A stretch of DNA of 64,000 nt from Streptomyces sp. CNH099 (GCA_000514715.1 AZWL01000014.1:140365-204364), one strand, 5' to 3'. Shown: positions 33,335 to 41,123, counted from the stretch's first letter. Program-made: numbers and translations. Notes: generated by a model not told the origin, from the letters alone.

Positions 33335-33922
33335 GTGGAGCAGGGCGTGACGCGCCGCAAGGCCGAACCCGTCACGGACGGCCGCCGCGCCCGCGGCCTC
33401 CGCCGCCGGGCGGAGATCATCGAGGCCACACTCCGCGTCGTCCAGCGCGACGGCGCCGGCGGCGTCACGCACCGCACCGTCGCCCGCGAGGCGGACGTGC
33501 CCACCAGCCTCACCGCGTACTACTTCGCCACCCTCGACGACCTTCTGGTCGCCGCGCTGTCGACGGTCGCCGACGAGTACACGCACCAGCTGCACGAGAT
33601 CATCGAGGGCGACGGCGACGACCTCGACGGCCTCGCCGCCCTCGTCGCCTCCGCGGGCGGCGACGGCCGCAAGCGCGCGCTCGCCGAACGCGAGCTGTCC
33701 ACGCTGGCCGCCCGCCGCCCCGCCCTCCGCCCGGTCGCGCGGCGGTGGCGGGACGTCGTGGCCCGGATCGGCGCGCGGCACACCTCCGACCCGAGGGCGG
33801 TCGACGCGCTCGTCGCCGCGACGGACGGCCTGTGCGCGGACATCCTGCTCACCGACGCCCGCCCGGACGTACGCCGCATCCGCGCCGTGCTCGCCCACAG
33901 CCTGCGGACGGACGAGGACTGA
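33335..33922 (+). CDS. TetR-family regulator
   Basis: A 195-residue protein from GTG 33335. The HTH region is RRAEIIEATLRVVQRDGAGG, VTHRTVAREADVPTSLTAYY, then FATLDDLLVAALSTVADEYT. The sequence LTAYYF in place of the more common LYRHF fits the TetR_C_6-like group. It lies 187 bp after the MFS gene on the same strand and may be read from its own promoter. It could regulate that MFS gene through the TTGAACGA repeat, which has not been shown. Confidence 0.85.
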   Translation: MEQGVTRRKAEPVTDGRRARGLRRRAEIIEATLRVVQRDGAGGVTHRTVAREADVPTSLTAYYFATLDDLLVAALSTVADEYTHQLHEIIEGDGDDLDGLAALVASAGGDGRKRALAERELSTLAARRPALRPVARRWRDVVARIGARHTSDPRAVDALVAATDGLCADILLTDARPDVRRIRAVLAHSLRTDED

Positions 33923-33974
33923 CGGACCCGGAGGGCAGGGCCGGGGAGGGGGCGGGCGGGGGTGCTGCTCCCCG

Positions 33975-34334
33975 CTAGCCGGCGGGCTCCGCGGGCAGGC
34001 GGTCGGCGATGGCCTGAACGGCGGCCAGCACGGCGGCGAAGCCGTTGGTGACCTTGGCTTCGATCGCGCCCACCTTGGTTTCGATCGCGCCCACCGTTGT
34101 TTCGAGCGCGCCCACCTTGGTTTCGAGCGCGCCCAGCCTCTGGCCCTGCTCCAGCTGCGTCTCCCGCAGCGCCTGCAGCACCTGCTTGTGCGCCCGCAGC
34201 TCCGACTTGAACTCCGCCACGTCCCGATCGTTTATCGCGACGACCGCCCTCGTGGTGGTCAGGTGCTCCCGGAGGGCATCCATCTCCGCCTCCAAGGCGT
34301 CGATGCGGCGACGGAACTCGTCGGTCTCACTCAT
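33975..34334 (-). CDS. Coiled-coil protein of unknown function
   Basis: A 119-residue cytosolic protein. Residues ~5-75 are helical and charged (RRRIDALEAEMDALREHL), followed by an exact heptad series, LGALETKVGALETTVGAIET, continuing KVGAIEAKV (~residues 69-98). The heptads come from 21-bp DNA repeats of TTGGTTTCGAGCGCGCCCA type near 34060-34140. The C-terminus is NGFAAVLAAVQAIADRLP. I recognise no family; it is likely a parallel oligomer. It is followed by nothing on its strand for 50 bp, and the gene is monocistronic. Confidence 0.75.
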   Translation of the reverse strand: MSETDEFRRRIDALEAEMDALREHLTTTRAVVAINDRDVAEFKSELRAHKQVLQALRETQLEQGQRLGALETKVGALETTVGAIETKVGAIEAKVTNGFAAVLAAVQAIADRLPAEPAG

Positions 34335-34399
34335 ACGGCCCAGCGTATCTGACCTGCACCGATGCAGGGTCGTTTCTCCTCCGCACCCCTTCGAAGGAG

Positions 34400-34741
34400 T
34401 CAGATCACGCCGTCGAGGTCCTGCAGCAGCCGGGTCCTGGAGCGGGCGCCGACCACGGAGCGGACGGGCTCGCCGCGCTGGAAGACCAGCAGCGTGGGCA
34501 CCGCGAGGACGCCGTGGGCGACCGTCGTCTCCGGGTTGTGGTCGACGTCGAGGCGTACGGCCTTCACCCGGTCGCCCAGTTCGGCGGCGAGCGCGCCGAG
34601 GACGGGCGTGAGCTGCTTGCACGACGGGCACCACGCGGCGGTGAACTGCACCAGCACCGGCACGTCCGCGCGCAGCACCTCCGCGGTGAACGTCTCGTCG
34701 GTGACGTACGGAACGTCACCCGTCGTCTGCGTCGTCGTCAT
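34400..34741 (-). CDS. Thioredoxin
   Basis: A 113-residue thioredoxin. VPVLVQFTAAWCPSCKQLTP contains the redox pair Cys-Pro-Ser-Cys; most thioredoxins have WCGPC, so WCPSC is a variant seen in several actinobacterial proteins. VKAVRLDVDHNPETTVAHGV, VPTLLVFQRGEPVRSVVGAR complete the fold. It is downstream of and co-oriented with a cysteine-containing MerR regulator (13-bp gap), so redox-responsive expression is plausible. Start ATG complement at 34739-34741. Confidence 0.92.
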   Translation of the reverse strand: MTTTQTTGDVPYVTDETFTAEVLRADVPVLVQFTAAWCPSCKQLTPVLGALAAELGDRVKAVRLDVDHNPETTVAHGVLAVPTLLVFQRGEPVRSVVGARSRTRLLQDLDGVI

Positions 34742-34754
34742 GTGCGCTCTCCCT

Positions 34755-35174
34755 TCAGCCGCCGCACAGCGGCACGTCTCCACGGCCCCCGCCCGCCCCG
34801 CCCGCACCGCACGGCGGCGGCATCGCCTCCGCGCGCGCCAGCTGCGCGGTCAGGTGGTCGCGTGCCGCCCGCAGTTCGGCCATCAGCTCGTCGAGTTCGG
34901 CGATCTTCCTGCGGTACACCGCGCGCGAGTCGGGGCAGGAGTCGCCCGCCGGGTGGCCGGCGCGCAGGCACTCCACGAAGGGCCGGGTGTCCTCCAGCTC
35001 GAAGCCGAAGTCCTGCAGCGTGCGGATCTGCGCCACGAGCCGCAGGGCGTCGTCGCCGTACACGCGGTGGCCGTTGGCGCCGCGGTCGGCGGCGGGCAGC
35101 AGCCCGCGCGACTCGTAGTAGCGCAGGGTCCGCGTGCTGACCCCGGCTCTCGCGGCGAGTTCCCCGATGCGCAT
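34755..35174 (-). CDS. MerR-family regulator with cysteine cluster
   Basis: A 139-residue MerR protein: MRIGELAARAGVSTRTLRYY is the HTH, then ESRGLLPAADRGANGHRVYG and a dimerisation helix. Cysteines at ECLRAGHPAGDSCPDS and at the C-terminus (PPPCGAGG, VPLCGG) could sense oxidants or bind a metal. MerR proteins activate from promoters with long spacers, and the adjacent thioredoxin gene is the likely target. The 18-bp palindrome at 35189-35206 just upstream of the start supports autoregulation. Confidence 0.9.
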   Translation of the reverse strand: MRIGELAARAGVSTRTLRYYESRGLLPAADRGANGHRVYGDDALRLVAQIRTLQDFGFELEDTRPFVECLRAGHPAGDSCPDSRAVYRRKIAELDELMAELRAARDHLTAQLARAEAMPPPCGAGGAGGGRGDVPLCGG

Positions 35175-35188
35175 ACGGCCGACGTTAG

Positions 35189-35206
35189 ACGTTGACGCCG
35201 ACGTCA
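35189..35206. promoter_or_regulatory. Putative MerR operator
   Basis: GACGTTGACGCCGACGTC is an 18-bp imperfect palindrome (14 of 18 symmetric) between the MerR start (35174) and the methyltransferase stop (35229). It lies 15 bp upstream of the start codon. Spaced direct GACGT blocks also occur at 35181-35186. Confidence 0.55.
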
Positions 35207-35228
35207 GGACAAGCGCGGGACGCGCGCG

Positions 35229-35885
35229 CTACGCCTCCGGCCGGCGGGCGAGGACGTACGCGCGCGTCGTCTCGGGCTCCTGCGGGTAGTGGGCGCGCTC
35301 CAGCGTCGCCTCTGTCTCGAAGCCGGCCGTCTCCAGCAGGCCGGCGACCGCCGACGGCAGCAGGAAGCGGAAGTCCACGTCCACCGGGTGCCCCCACCAG
35401 TCGTCCAGGTGCCGCACCTCGGTGCCGGCGTGGAACGAGACCAGCAGCCGGCCGCCGGGCCGCAGCACGCGCCGCGCCTCGGCGAACGCGGGCGCCAGCT
35501 CGTCCGGTTCGAGGTGGATCACCGAGTACAGCGCGACCGCCGCGCCGAACTCGCCGTCCGCCGCCGGCAGCCGCAGCAGGTCACCCTCGCGGAACTCCGC
35601 CTCGGGGTGCTCCCGCCGGGCGAGGGCGACCATGCCCGGCGACAGGTCGACCCCGACCGCCCGCGCCCCGCGCGCCGCCAGCCACCCCGTGACGTGCCCG
35701 GGGCCGCAGCCCAGGTCCGCGACCGGGGCGCCGTCCTCGGTCTGCTCCAGGAGCGCCGCGAGCAGCGCCCGGTCCAGCGGCTTGTGCGCCAGCTCGCCGC
35801 CGACGGTGTCGAGGTACGACTCCGCCACGGTGTCGTAGCTGCTCCGCACCGCCCGCCGCGCGTCGTTCCCCGTCGTCCCGGTCAT
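35229..35885 (-). CDS. Class I SAM-dependent methyltransferase
   Basis: A 218-residue protein. VADLGCGPGHVTGWLAARGA is motif I, then GVDLSPGMVALARREHPEAE, the FGAAVALYSVIHLEPDELAP region and LRPGGRLLVSFHAGTEVRHL. This is the UbiE/COQ5-like methyltransferase_11/25 class with no substrate assignable. It is 50 bp after the radical SAM gene on the same strand and may be co-transcribed with it. Start ATG 35885. Confidence 0.85.
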   Translation of the reverse strand: MTGTTGNDARRAVRSSYDTVAESYLDTVGGELAHKPLDRALLAALLEQTEDGAPVADLGCGPGHVTGWLAARGARAVGVDLSPGMVALARREHPEAEFREGDLLRLPAADGEFGAAVALYSVIHLEPDELAPAFAEARRVLRPGGRLLVSFHAGTEVRHLDDWWGHPVDVDFRFLLPSAVAGLLETAGFETEATLERAHYPQEPETTRAYVLARRPEA

Positions 35886-35934
35886 GGCGTACAGCCTCCC
35901 ACGCGGCTCCGACATCCCGCGCGGCCCGCCGCGT

Positions 35935-37305
35935 TCAGGCGCGGGCCGGGACCGCCGCCTCGGTCGCGTCGTCGGGCAGCGGCATCGAGTCCATGAACGA
36001 GCTGACCGAGAACACCGCCCGCCCCGCCCCCGGCGGCCCGTATCCGGGCGGGGACGCCAGCCCGTGGGTGTCCAGGGCGTCCTGGTACGTCTCCAGCAGC
36101 CGGATGTGGTACTCCAGCGGCGCACCCTCGGGGTTGGCCTTGCCCAGCGGCGTCGTCGGCTCCGGGCACCAGGTGGTGAACCGGGGCACGACCCCGTGCG
36201 ACATGAAGAAGTCGAGCCCTTCGCGGGTGGACGCGATGGCCTCGTCGACCGTCGTGAAGCCGAACGGCTCGGCCATCTCCACGCCGGCGACGAAGTTGGG
36301 GATGACGTTCGCCGGGCCGAAGACGTCGGCGGAGTCGAGGATGCGGCGGTGCCACTCGTCGCGGCCGACGTAGCGCTCCTTGCCGGGGCAGTACAGCTCG
36401 AAGAGCCGGCGGTCCCACACCTCGAAGTTGGGGTGGTAGATCTGCGCGCCGTGGTCGCGGAAGCGCTGCACGTCGGCCTTCGGCAGCGCCTGGGCGACGA
36501 CCTTGCCGATCCAGCGGCCCGGGAAGCGCTCCTCGATGGCCTTGGCGTACTGGCCGTAGAAGTCGGCCTCGTCCTTGCCGCCGACGTGGCGGGTGACGGC
36601 GCCGCCGGTGAGGGTGTACGCGGTGGAGGTCTTCGCGGTGTCGTACCGGTTGATGATCTCCAGCGCCTCCAGCACCTCCTCCACCGGCTTGACGCCCGTG
36701 TACGGGCGGCCGGCGGCCTTGTGCTGGCGCCAGTTGTGGTTGATGTCGCAGTACTGGCACTCCTCCTTGGCGCCGAAGTACTGGCAGACGCGGAAGACCG
36801 TGAGGTAGATCAGGTAGCCCCACTGGATGGTGGGCGCCACCTCCATGACGGACTTGCCGTTGGCGAGCGTGTGCCGGTAGTAGTCCGGCATCGGCGGCAG
36901 GCCGACGTCGGCGATGCGGGCGCCGTCGAGGTAGAGGCCGAGGGCGCCGTCGTCGCCGGGCTTGACGCGGTACGGGGACGAGGGGTTGACCCGTACGGAG
37001 ACGACGGTGCGGCGCAGGTCGTACGGGCCACCGGTGAGGACGACCTCCTCCGGCGGGCGGTTGAGGGCGGCGGCCCCCAGCTCGGGGAGCGTGCCGTGGT
37101 CGAAGGAGAAGATGAAGTACGACTTCGGCTTCACCTCGCCGGAGCCGTCCTCGCCCGCGCCGCTGAGCGCGGAGTCGTCGAAGGCCATCCCGCCCCGCAG
37201 CAGGTCCTCCTTGATCACGGCTTCCCGGGGCACGTGCGGGAAGCGGGCCATGAGGCCCTCGACCAGGTCGGTCCGGCTGCGGCTCGCTGCGGTGTCGGTG
37301 TCCAT
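35935..37305 (-). CDS. Radical SAM protein with atypical CX8CX2C cluster motif
   Basis: A 456-residue protein. The only plausible iron-sulfur motif is FRVCQYFGAKEECQYCDINH with Cys174, Cys183 and Cys186, that is CX8CX2C instead of canonical CX3CX2C. Aromatic residues around CQYC and the downstream TLTGGAV (cf. GGE motif region) with beta-strand VGVEMAEPFGF fit a radical SAM barrel. The N-terminus (FPHVPREAVIKEDLLRGG) is family-specific. A clear GGAGG lies before ATG 37305. The reaction is unknown; it could be followed by the methyltransferase in a modification pathway. Loss of the canonical spacing leaves open that it is a diverged but still [4Fe-4S]-binding family, as in other variants. Confidence 0.75.
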   Translation of the reverse strand: MDTDTAASRSRTDLVEGLMARFPHVPREAVIKEDLLRGGMAFDDSALSGAGEDGSGEVKPKSYFIFSFDHGTLPELGAAALNRPPEEVVLTGGPYDLRRTVVSVRVNPSSPYRVKPGDDGALGLYLDGARIADVGLPPMPDYYRHTLANGKSVMEVAPTIQWGYLIYLTVFRVCQYFGAKEECQYCDINHNWRQHKAAGRPYTGVKPVEEVLEALEIINRYDTAKTSTAYTLTGGAVTRHVGGKDEADFYGQYAKAIEERFPGRWIGKVVAQALPKADVQRFRDHGAQIYHPNFEVWDRRLFELYCPGKERYVGRDEWHRRILDSADVFGPANVIPNFVAGVEMAEPFGFTTVDEAIASTREGLDFFMSHGVVPRFTTWCPEPTTPLGKANPEGAPLEYHIRLLETYQDALDTHGLASPPGYGPPGAGRAVFSVSSFMDSMPLPDDATEAAVPARA

Positions 37306-37404
37306 GTACTTGCTCCCTCCGGGCGTCCGTGGCGGAGCGACGCCGCACCCTCCATTGAACACGTGCGCCCGCCCGCGCCGGGCGGCGGGGCGCGGGCGCG
37401 CCGT

Positions 37405-37638
37405 TCAGCGCGGGCCGGCGGGCACGTCCGGGGCCGCCCCGGCCGCGGGGCCGTGAGCAGGCGGTACGGGGCGTACGGCCACCGCGTCGACCTCGAAGGG
37501 CATCTCCGGCAGGGCCGACGACGCCACCCCGACGAGGGTCTGCGCGGGCAGTGAATCGCCCCACACCCGGCGCAACGCGGCGAGGACGGCGGCCGGCCGC
37601 TCGCGGTCGTGGCCGACGACGTACGTGCCGAGGCGCAC
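37405..37638 (-). pseudogene. Truncated RidA/YjgF-family gene (C-terminal part)
   Basis: The frame reads VVRLGTYVVGHDRERPAAVL, AALRRVWGDSLPAQTLVGVA and MPFEVDAVAV, the last two-thirds of a RidA protein (compare the intact copy at 40652). The N-terminal strands are missing and no start with a ribosome site is found upstream; the frame continues as unrelated sequence. The first in-frame start codon, GTG 37638, would leave 77 residues, too short for the RidA trimer fold. It is interpreted as a remnant beside the Rrf2 remnant. Confidence 0.7.
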
Positions 37639-37799
37639 GACGGCGTACGGGCCATGGGGGCGGGTCCTTTCAGGTGAATCCTGGTGAGGGGGTGCGGGGC
37701 GCGCGGGTACGGGGCGGGGCCGGCGGGCTCACGGCGTCCCGTTCGGTGCGGCGGCGGGCGCGGCGGCGGGCGCGGCGACGCGCGGCCCGGAATCTCCTC

Positions 37800-38030
37800 C
37801 CTCCCCGGCCCGGCCGGCCCGTGTCCGGAGAGTCCGCCAGCCGTCGGCGAGCCGGCGCCGCAGCCGCCCGGGCGGCCCGCCGCCGGGCCCCTGCTGCCGG
37901 ACTCCGTGCAGCGGAACGCCTCGTCCGGGCCCGCGACGGCGGCGACGACGTCCATGAGCGTGATCCGCGCGAGCGGCCGGACGAGCCGGAAGCCGCCGCG
38001 CGGCCGGACTGGGTATCCAGAACTACCAAC
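37800..38030 (-). pseudogene. Rrf2-family regulator remnant
   Basis: On the minus strand a frame gives RPRGGFRLVRPLARITLMDV, then VAAVAGPDEAFRCTESGSRG. This matches the wing and linker of Rrf2 regulators (typically RGGxxLARPxxxITLxDV, followed by a Cys region). The preceding HTH is not recoverable and the C-terminal cysteine cluster is degenerate; the frame lacks a sensible start and continues as low-complexity sequence. Coordinates are approximate. Confidence 0.6.
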
Positions 38031-38216
38031 GCAAGCAGGAGAGCTGCGAAGCCGTGGATACGTACAGCAGACCGTCGGACATCTCGACTTAACGCCCAAG
38101 ACGGTAGCTTTTCAGCACAGCTGACTTTCGCGGCACACACTCAAATGGCGGATCAAATCCGGATACTCCGGCTACTGTTCTCCTCAAGTCGCAATAGCTA
38201 GAGGGGAGTAGTGCGC

Positions 38217-38546
38217 ATGGGGCCGATGAAGAAGATCCCGGGACAGCGCAGTCCTGTGGAGTGTGCGCGCGCCTTGGACCAGGCACTTGAGGCCCAGCGG
38301 GCCCGGACCGCGCTCGTCCGGGCGGTCCGGAACGGGGAGGTGGACTGCGTGCAGGCGCTGGAGCGGGCGGCGCGGGACGCCCTGGCCGGGGACATGCTGG
38401 CCAAGGACTTCCTGCTGGCGCTGCCGGGCGTGGGTCCGGCGCAGACCGCGAAGCTGATGACGCAGCTGGGGCTGTCGGACGGCCGCAGGCTGCGCAGCCT
38501 CGCGCCGGGCCAGCGGGAGCTGATCGGCGCGGCGGTACGGAGCTGA
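38217..38546 (+). CDS. Actinobacterial IHF-like (mIHF/sIHF) nucleoid protein paralogue
   Basis: A 109-residue protein from ATG 38217 with GAGGGGAG eight bases upstream; the in-frame GTG 38211 is too near that site. A basic N-terminal helix (ECARALDQALEAQRARTALV) leads to the mIHF core DMLAKDFLLALPGVGPAQTA with the helix-hairpin-helix LPGVG and KLMTQLGLSDGRRLRSL. mIHF/sIHF is normally an essential ~105-residue DNA-bending protein near gmk; here the surroundings (radical SAM, pseudogenes, AlkZ-like) differ, so this is probably an accessory paralogue. It could shape local chromatin. A more conventional ortholog probably exists elsewhere in the genome, which cannot be checked. Confidence 0.82.
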   Translation: MGPMKKIPGQRSPVECARALDQALEAQRARTALVRAVRNGEVDCVQALERAARDALAGDMLAKDFLLALPGVGPAQTAKLMTQLGLSDGRRLRSLAPGQRELIGAAVRS

Positions 38547-38967
38547 CTCCGCCGGGGGCGGGCCCCGCGGCCCGGAGGGCCCCGGGGACAGCGGACCTGG
38601 CACGGAGAACCGGGCACGGACGACCGGAGACGGAGGTCGGCGGTGGCGTTCGGCGCGGGGCCGGGGGTCGGGGCCGGGTCGTGGACCGGAACCGGGGTCG
38701 GGCCGGGGCGTGGGCCGGGGATCGTGTCGTATGGACCGGGCGCAGGGCTGCGGGCCGTGCCGCACACACGCTTCCCCACACTCCCGCCCCAGGGTAGGCC
38801 GCCACTCTGACAAGCACCGTTCAGCGGCTGTCAGGGTGGCCCACCGCGGCACCCGGCGGCCGACAGGCAAGCCTACGAAGCGACCCGCCCGGGCCCGCCG
38901 CTGAGGCGGCAGGCCGGAGAGCCGGGCCGCCGGCTCGGCCGGCACGCCTCCGCGCCCGGGGCCGCCG
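38547..38967. other. 421-bp non-coding region with G-quadruplex motifs and a hairpin
   Basis: No frame is convincing. Two G-quadruplex-type runs on the + strand occur at 38657-38678 (GGGG/GGGGG/GGGG/GGG with 2-nt loops) and 38694-38720 (GGGG/GGG/GGGG/GGG/GGGG). At 38801-38812 GCCACTCTGACA pairs with TGTCAGGGTGGC (38829-38840), one mismatch, around a 16-nt loop. The region lies between the convergent IHF-like and AlkZ-like genes. Confidence 0.7.
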
Positions 38968-40239
38968 CTAGGCGTGCGGGCCCACCGTCACCGGGCCCAC
39001 CGTCAGCTCCGCCCGGCCCTCCATGATCTCCCCCAGCCGCTCCACCTCCCCCTCCAGCGCCCGCCTGCGCGCCGCCGGCAGCCGGTCGAGCGGCTCGACG
39101 GTCACCGCGATCCGGCGGCCCGAGCGGCGCTGGTGCCACACGCCCGCCGCCTCGCCGTCGACCAGCAGTACCGGGAAGTTGCCCGCCTGGCCGCCGGCGA
39201 GGGCGCGCTCGTAGGCCCGCCCGGGAAAGAGCAGTTCGCGGGGGCGGCAGGCGATGGCGTACGCGTCGAAGTACGGCAGCAGCCGCACCCCGCGCGCCTG
39301 CTCGGCCGGCGCCGCCGGCACCGCCGTGTCCCCCGCCACCACCCACGACGGCACCCCGGCCAGCTCCACCGACTCGATCGCGTCCGCCTTCGCCTGCGCC
39401 GCGAACAGGTCCCGGGCCCAGCCGGCCGGGGCGGCCAGCCAGCGGGCGAAGTCCTGCGGGGTGGCGGGGCCGTAGGCGTGCAGGTAGCGGCGTACGAGCG
39501 CGCCGAGCGCCGCGTCCGGCGGCGCGGGGGCGAAGCCCGGCAGCCAGCGCTGCGGGCTCGTGTACGTGACCTTCCGGCCACGGTTCGGGCCGAAGCACAG
39601 GGCGCCGCGGTGCGCGGCCAGCGCGGTGGCCGCCCGCCAGCGCGGCCACGTCGACTGGAACGCCTCCATCACCGGGTCCGCCGCCCACGACCCGGCGCGC
39701 TCGGCGATGGCGTCGGTCAGCTCGTCGACCGTCAGCTCCGCGTCGGCGAGGGCGTCGGCCGCGGCGGCGACGACGGCGTCGGCCTGGTCGGGGGTGAGCA
39801 GGCCGAGGGTGCCGCCGCCGTTGCCGGAGCCGGCGGGCAGCGCGCCGAGGGCGCCGGTCCACAGCGGCAGGTCGGCGGCGGGGAGGAGGTGGACGGTGCC
39901 GCGAGGGCCGAAGGTCTTGACGACGGTGCGGTCGTCCCACAGCGCCCCGCGTACGTCGGCGCGGGTGGCGCCGGCGATGCGCATGCCGACGGAGAGTTCG
40001 GCGGCGGAGAGCACCTGGGCCTGGGCACCGCAGAGGGCGCGGAGGACGTCGGCGGGGGTGCCGCCGGGCAGGTCGCGGACCCCCGCGGAGCCGCCGGCCG
40101 CGTCCCGTTCCACCGCGGAGCCGGTACGACGCCCGGAGCCCGCCCCCGCGGCGCCCTCCGCCGGCACCGGCGGCGCCAGCCCGCTGCGCGCCAGCCGCCT
40201 TGCGCTGGCCTGCTCCCACGTCATCGTCCGTGCGCCCAT
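38968..40239 (-). CDS. Winged-helix AlkZ/YcaQ-like DNA-glycosylase family protein
   Basis: A 423-residue HTH_42-family protein. ALCGAQAQVLSAAELSVG contains the Gln-x-Gln motif (Gln73/Gln75) equivalent to the catalytic QxQ/QxD of AlkZ and YcaQ glycosylases. GTVHLLPAADLPLW, LCFGPNRGRKVTYTSPQRWL, LHAYGPATPQDFARWLA and LLPYFDAYAIACR follow the family order. AlkZ unhooks interstrand crosslinks made by azinomycin; YcaQ removes alkylated bases. Here a DNA-repair or self-resistance role is possible but not linked to any crosslinking-agent genes in the window. ATG 40239 is chosen; the MTWEQ start at 40224 is an alternative. The N-terminal Gly-rich insert is unusual. Confidence 0.8.
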   Translation of the reverse strand: MGARTMTWEQASARRLARSGLAPPVPAEGAAGAGSGRRTGSAVERDAAGGSAGVRDLPGGTPADVLRALCGAQAQVLSAAELSVGMRIAGATRADVRGALWDDRTVVKTFGPRGTVHLLPAADLPLWTGALGALPAGSGNGGGTLGLLTPDQADAVVAAAADALADAELTVDELTDAIAERAGSWAADPVMEAFQSTWPRWRAATALAAHRGALCFGPNRGRKVTYTSPQRWLPGFAPAPPDAALGALVRRYLHAYGPATPQDFARWLAAPAGWARDLFAAQAKADAIESVELAGVPSWVVAGDTAVPAAPAEQARGVRLLPYFDAYAIACRPRELLFPGRAYERALAGGQAGNFPVLLVDGEAAGVWHQRRSGRRIAVTVEPLDRLPAARRRALEGEVERLGEIMEGRAELTVGPVTVGPHA

Positions 40240-40439
40240 CCGCCGCCCTTCTCGCCGTCACCGGTCCGTACGGGAACCGACCGTAGAACGCCTTCCGGTC
40301 AGCTTCTGTCCGCAACCCCCCACCGGACCGCACGGACCGCCCTCTACCACCGGCCCCGCCCCCACGCGGCCGTTTCCCGCGGAATCGGCCCGGGCGGCCC
40401 CGGCCCGCAGCAGACTGGGGCACGGGTCGGCGCGCGGGG

Positions 40440-40620
40440 CGGCGGCACGGCCGAGGAGGTGTTCGCCGATGGCATGTGGCTGGTGGAACTCGCGCCGGTG
40501 CCGGACCCGGCGCTGCTGGCGCCCGCCGCGGCCGTGCCGCTGCGGCGCGCCGACGAGGCCGCCCGTACACAACCGGAGGTGCTCGGCGGGCGGCGGGCGG
40601 GCGCGCACCTGCCGCCGCTG
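40440..40620 (+). pseudogene. Fragment of a LuxR/AfsR-type ATPase regulator
   Basis: Within the 412-bp gap between the AlkZ-like and RidA genes the + strand encodes DGMWLVELAPVPDPALLAPA, then AVPLRRADEAARTQP. This closely resembles the segment after the P-loop in large LuxR/AfsR ATPase regulators (DGVWLVELAPL.DPALV). No P-loop, start or downstream domains remain, so it is an isolated fossil. The rest of the gap shows nothing further. Confidence 0.55.
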
Positions 40621-40651
40621 AAAGCGCCGCGCGAGGGCACCGCCCGCCGCG

Positions 40652-41059
40652 CTACTCCAGCACCGCGGTCGCCTCGACCTCCACCAGCAGGTCCGGCTCC
40701 CCCAGGGCCGCCACCCCGAGCAGGGTGATCGGCTTGACCGGGTCGACGCCGAGCTTCGCCGCCGCCCGGTTCACCCCCTCGCCCAGCAGCGGCATCTTCT
40801 CGGGGCTCCAGTCGACGACGTACACGGTCAGCCTCGCCACGTCGGCGAAGGAGCCGCCGACCCCGGCCAGGGCGGTGGCGACGTTGAGGTAGCTCTGCTC
40901 GACCTGCGCGGCCAGGTCGCCCTCGCCCACGGGCCGGCCGTCGGCGTCGCGGGCGACCTGGCCCGCGAGGAACACCAGCCGCGACCCGGTGGCGACCGAC
41001 AGCTGCCGGTAGACCTCCGGCTTCGGCAGCCCTTCGGGGTTGACCAACGTGACTGCCAT
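40652..41059 (-). CDS. RidA-family protein
   Basis: A 135-residue RidA/YjgF protein: AVTLVNPEGLPKPEVYRQLS, VFLAGQVARDADGRPV, SYLNVATALAGVGGSFADVA, RLTVYVVDWSPEKMPL and LLGVAALGEPDLLVEVEATA. RidA hydrolyses reactive imines in family members, but the key Arg of active RidA is not clearly placed (the C-terminal VEVEATAVLE), so it may belong to a Rid subgroup without proven deaminase activity. It has AGGAAGG before its ATG (41059) and is divergent from a TetR gene with an operator between. Confidence 0.9.
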   Translation of the reverse strand: MAVTLVNPEGLPKPEVYRQLSVATGSRLVFLAGQVARDADGRPVGEGDLAAQVEQSYLNVATALAGVGGSFADVARLTVYVVDWSPEKMPLLGEGVNRAAAKLGVDPVKPITLLGVAALGEPDLLVEVEATAVLE

Positions 41060-41092
41060 GAACGGCACCTTCCTCTCGCCTCGCCTCACGCC

Positions 41093-41123
41093 GCACTATA
41101 CATAACAGCGTTATGTATAGTGC
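41093..41123. promoter_or_regulatory. 31-bp perfect palindromic operator
   Basis: GCACTATACATAAC (41093-41106) and its exact reverse complement GTTATGTATAGTGC (41110-41123) flank an AGC centre. It spans the promoter region between the divergent RidA and TetR genes; TATAGT/TATAC sequences within each arm can serve as -10 elements. The TetR ATG is at 41129, eight bases after the right-arm TATAGT, suggesting a short or absent leader. Confidence 0.85.

Noticed and set aside
38184..38945. 253-codon minus-strand frame covering the IHF-like gene
   Set aside because: Low-complexity, antisense to the conserved IHF-like protein; no domain.
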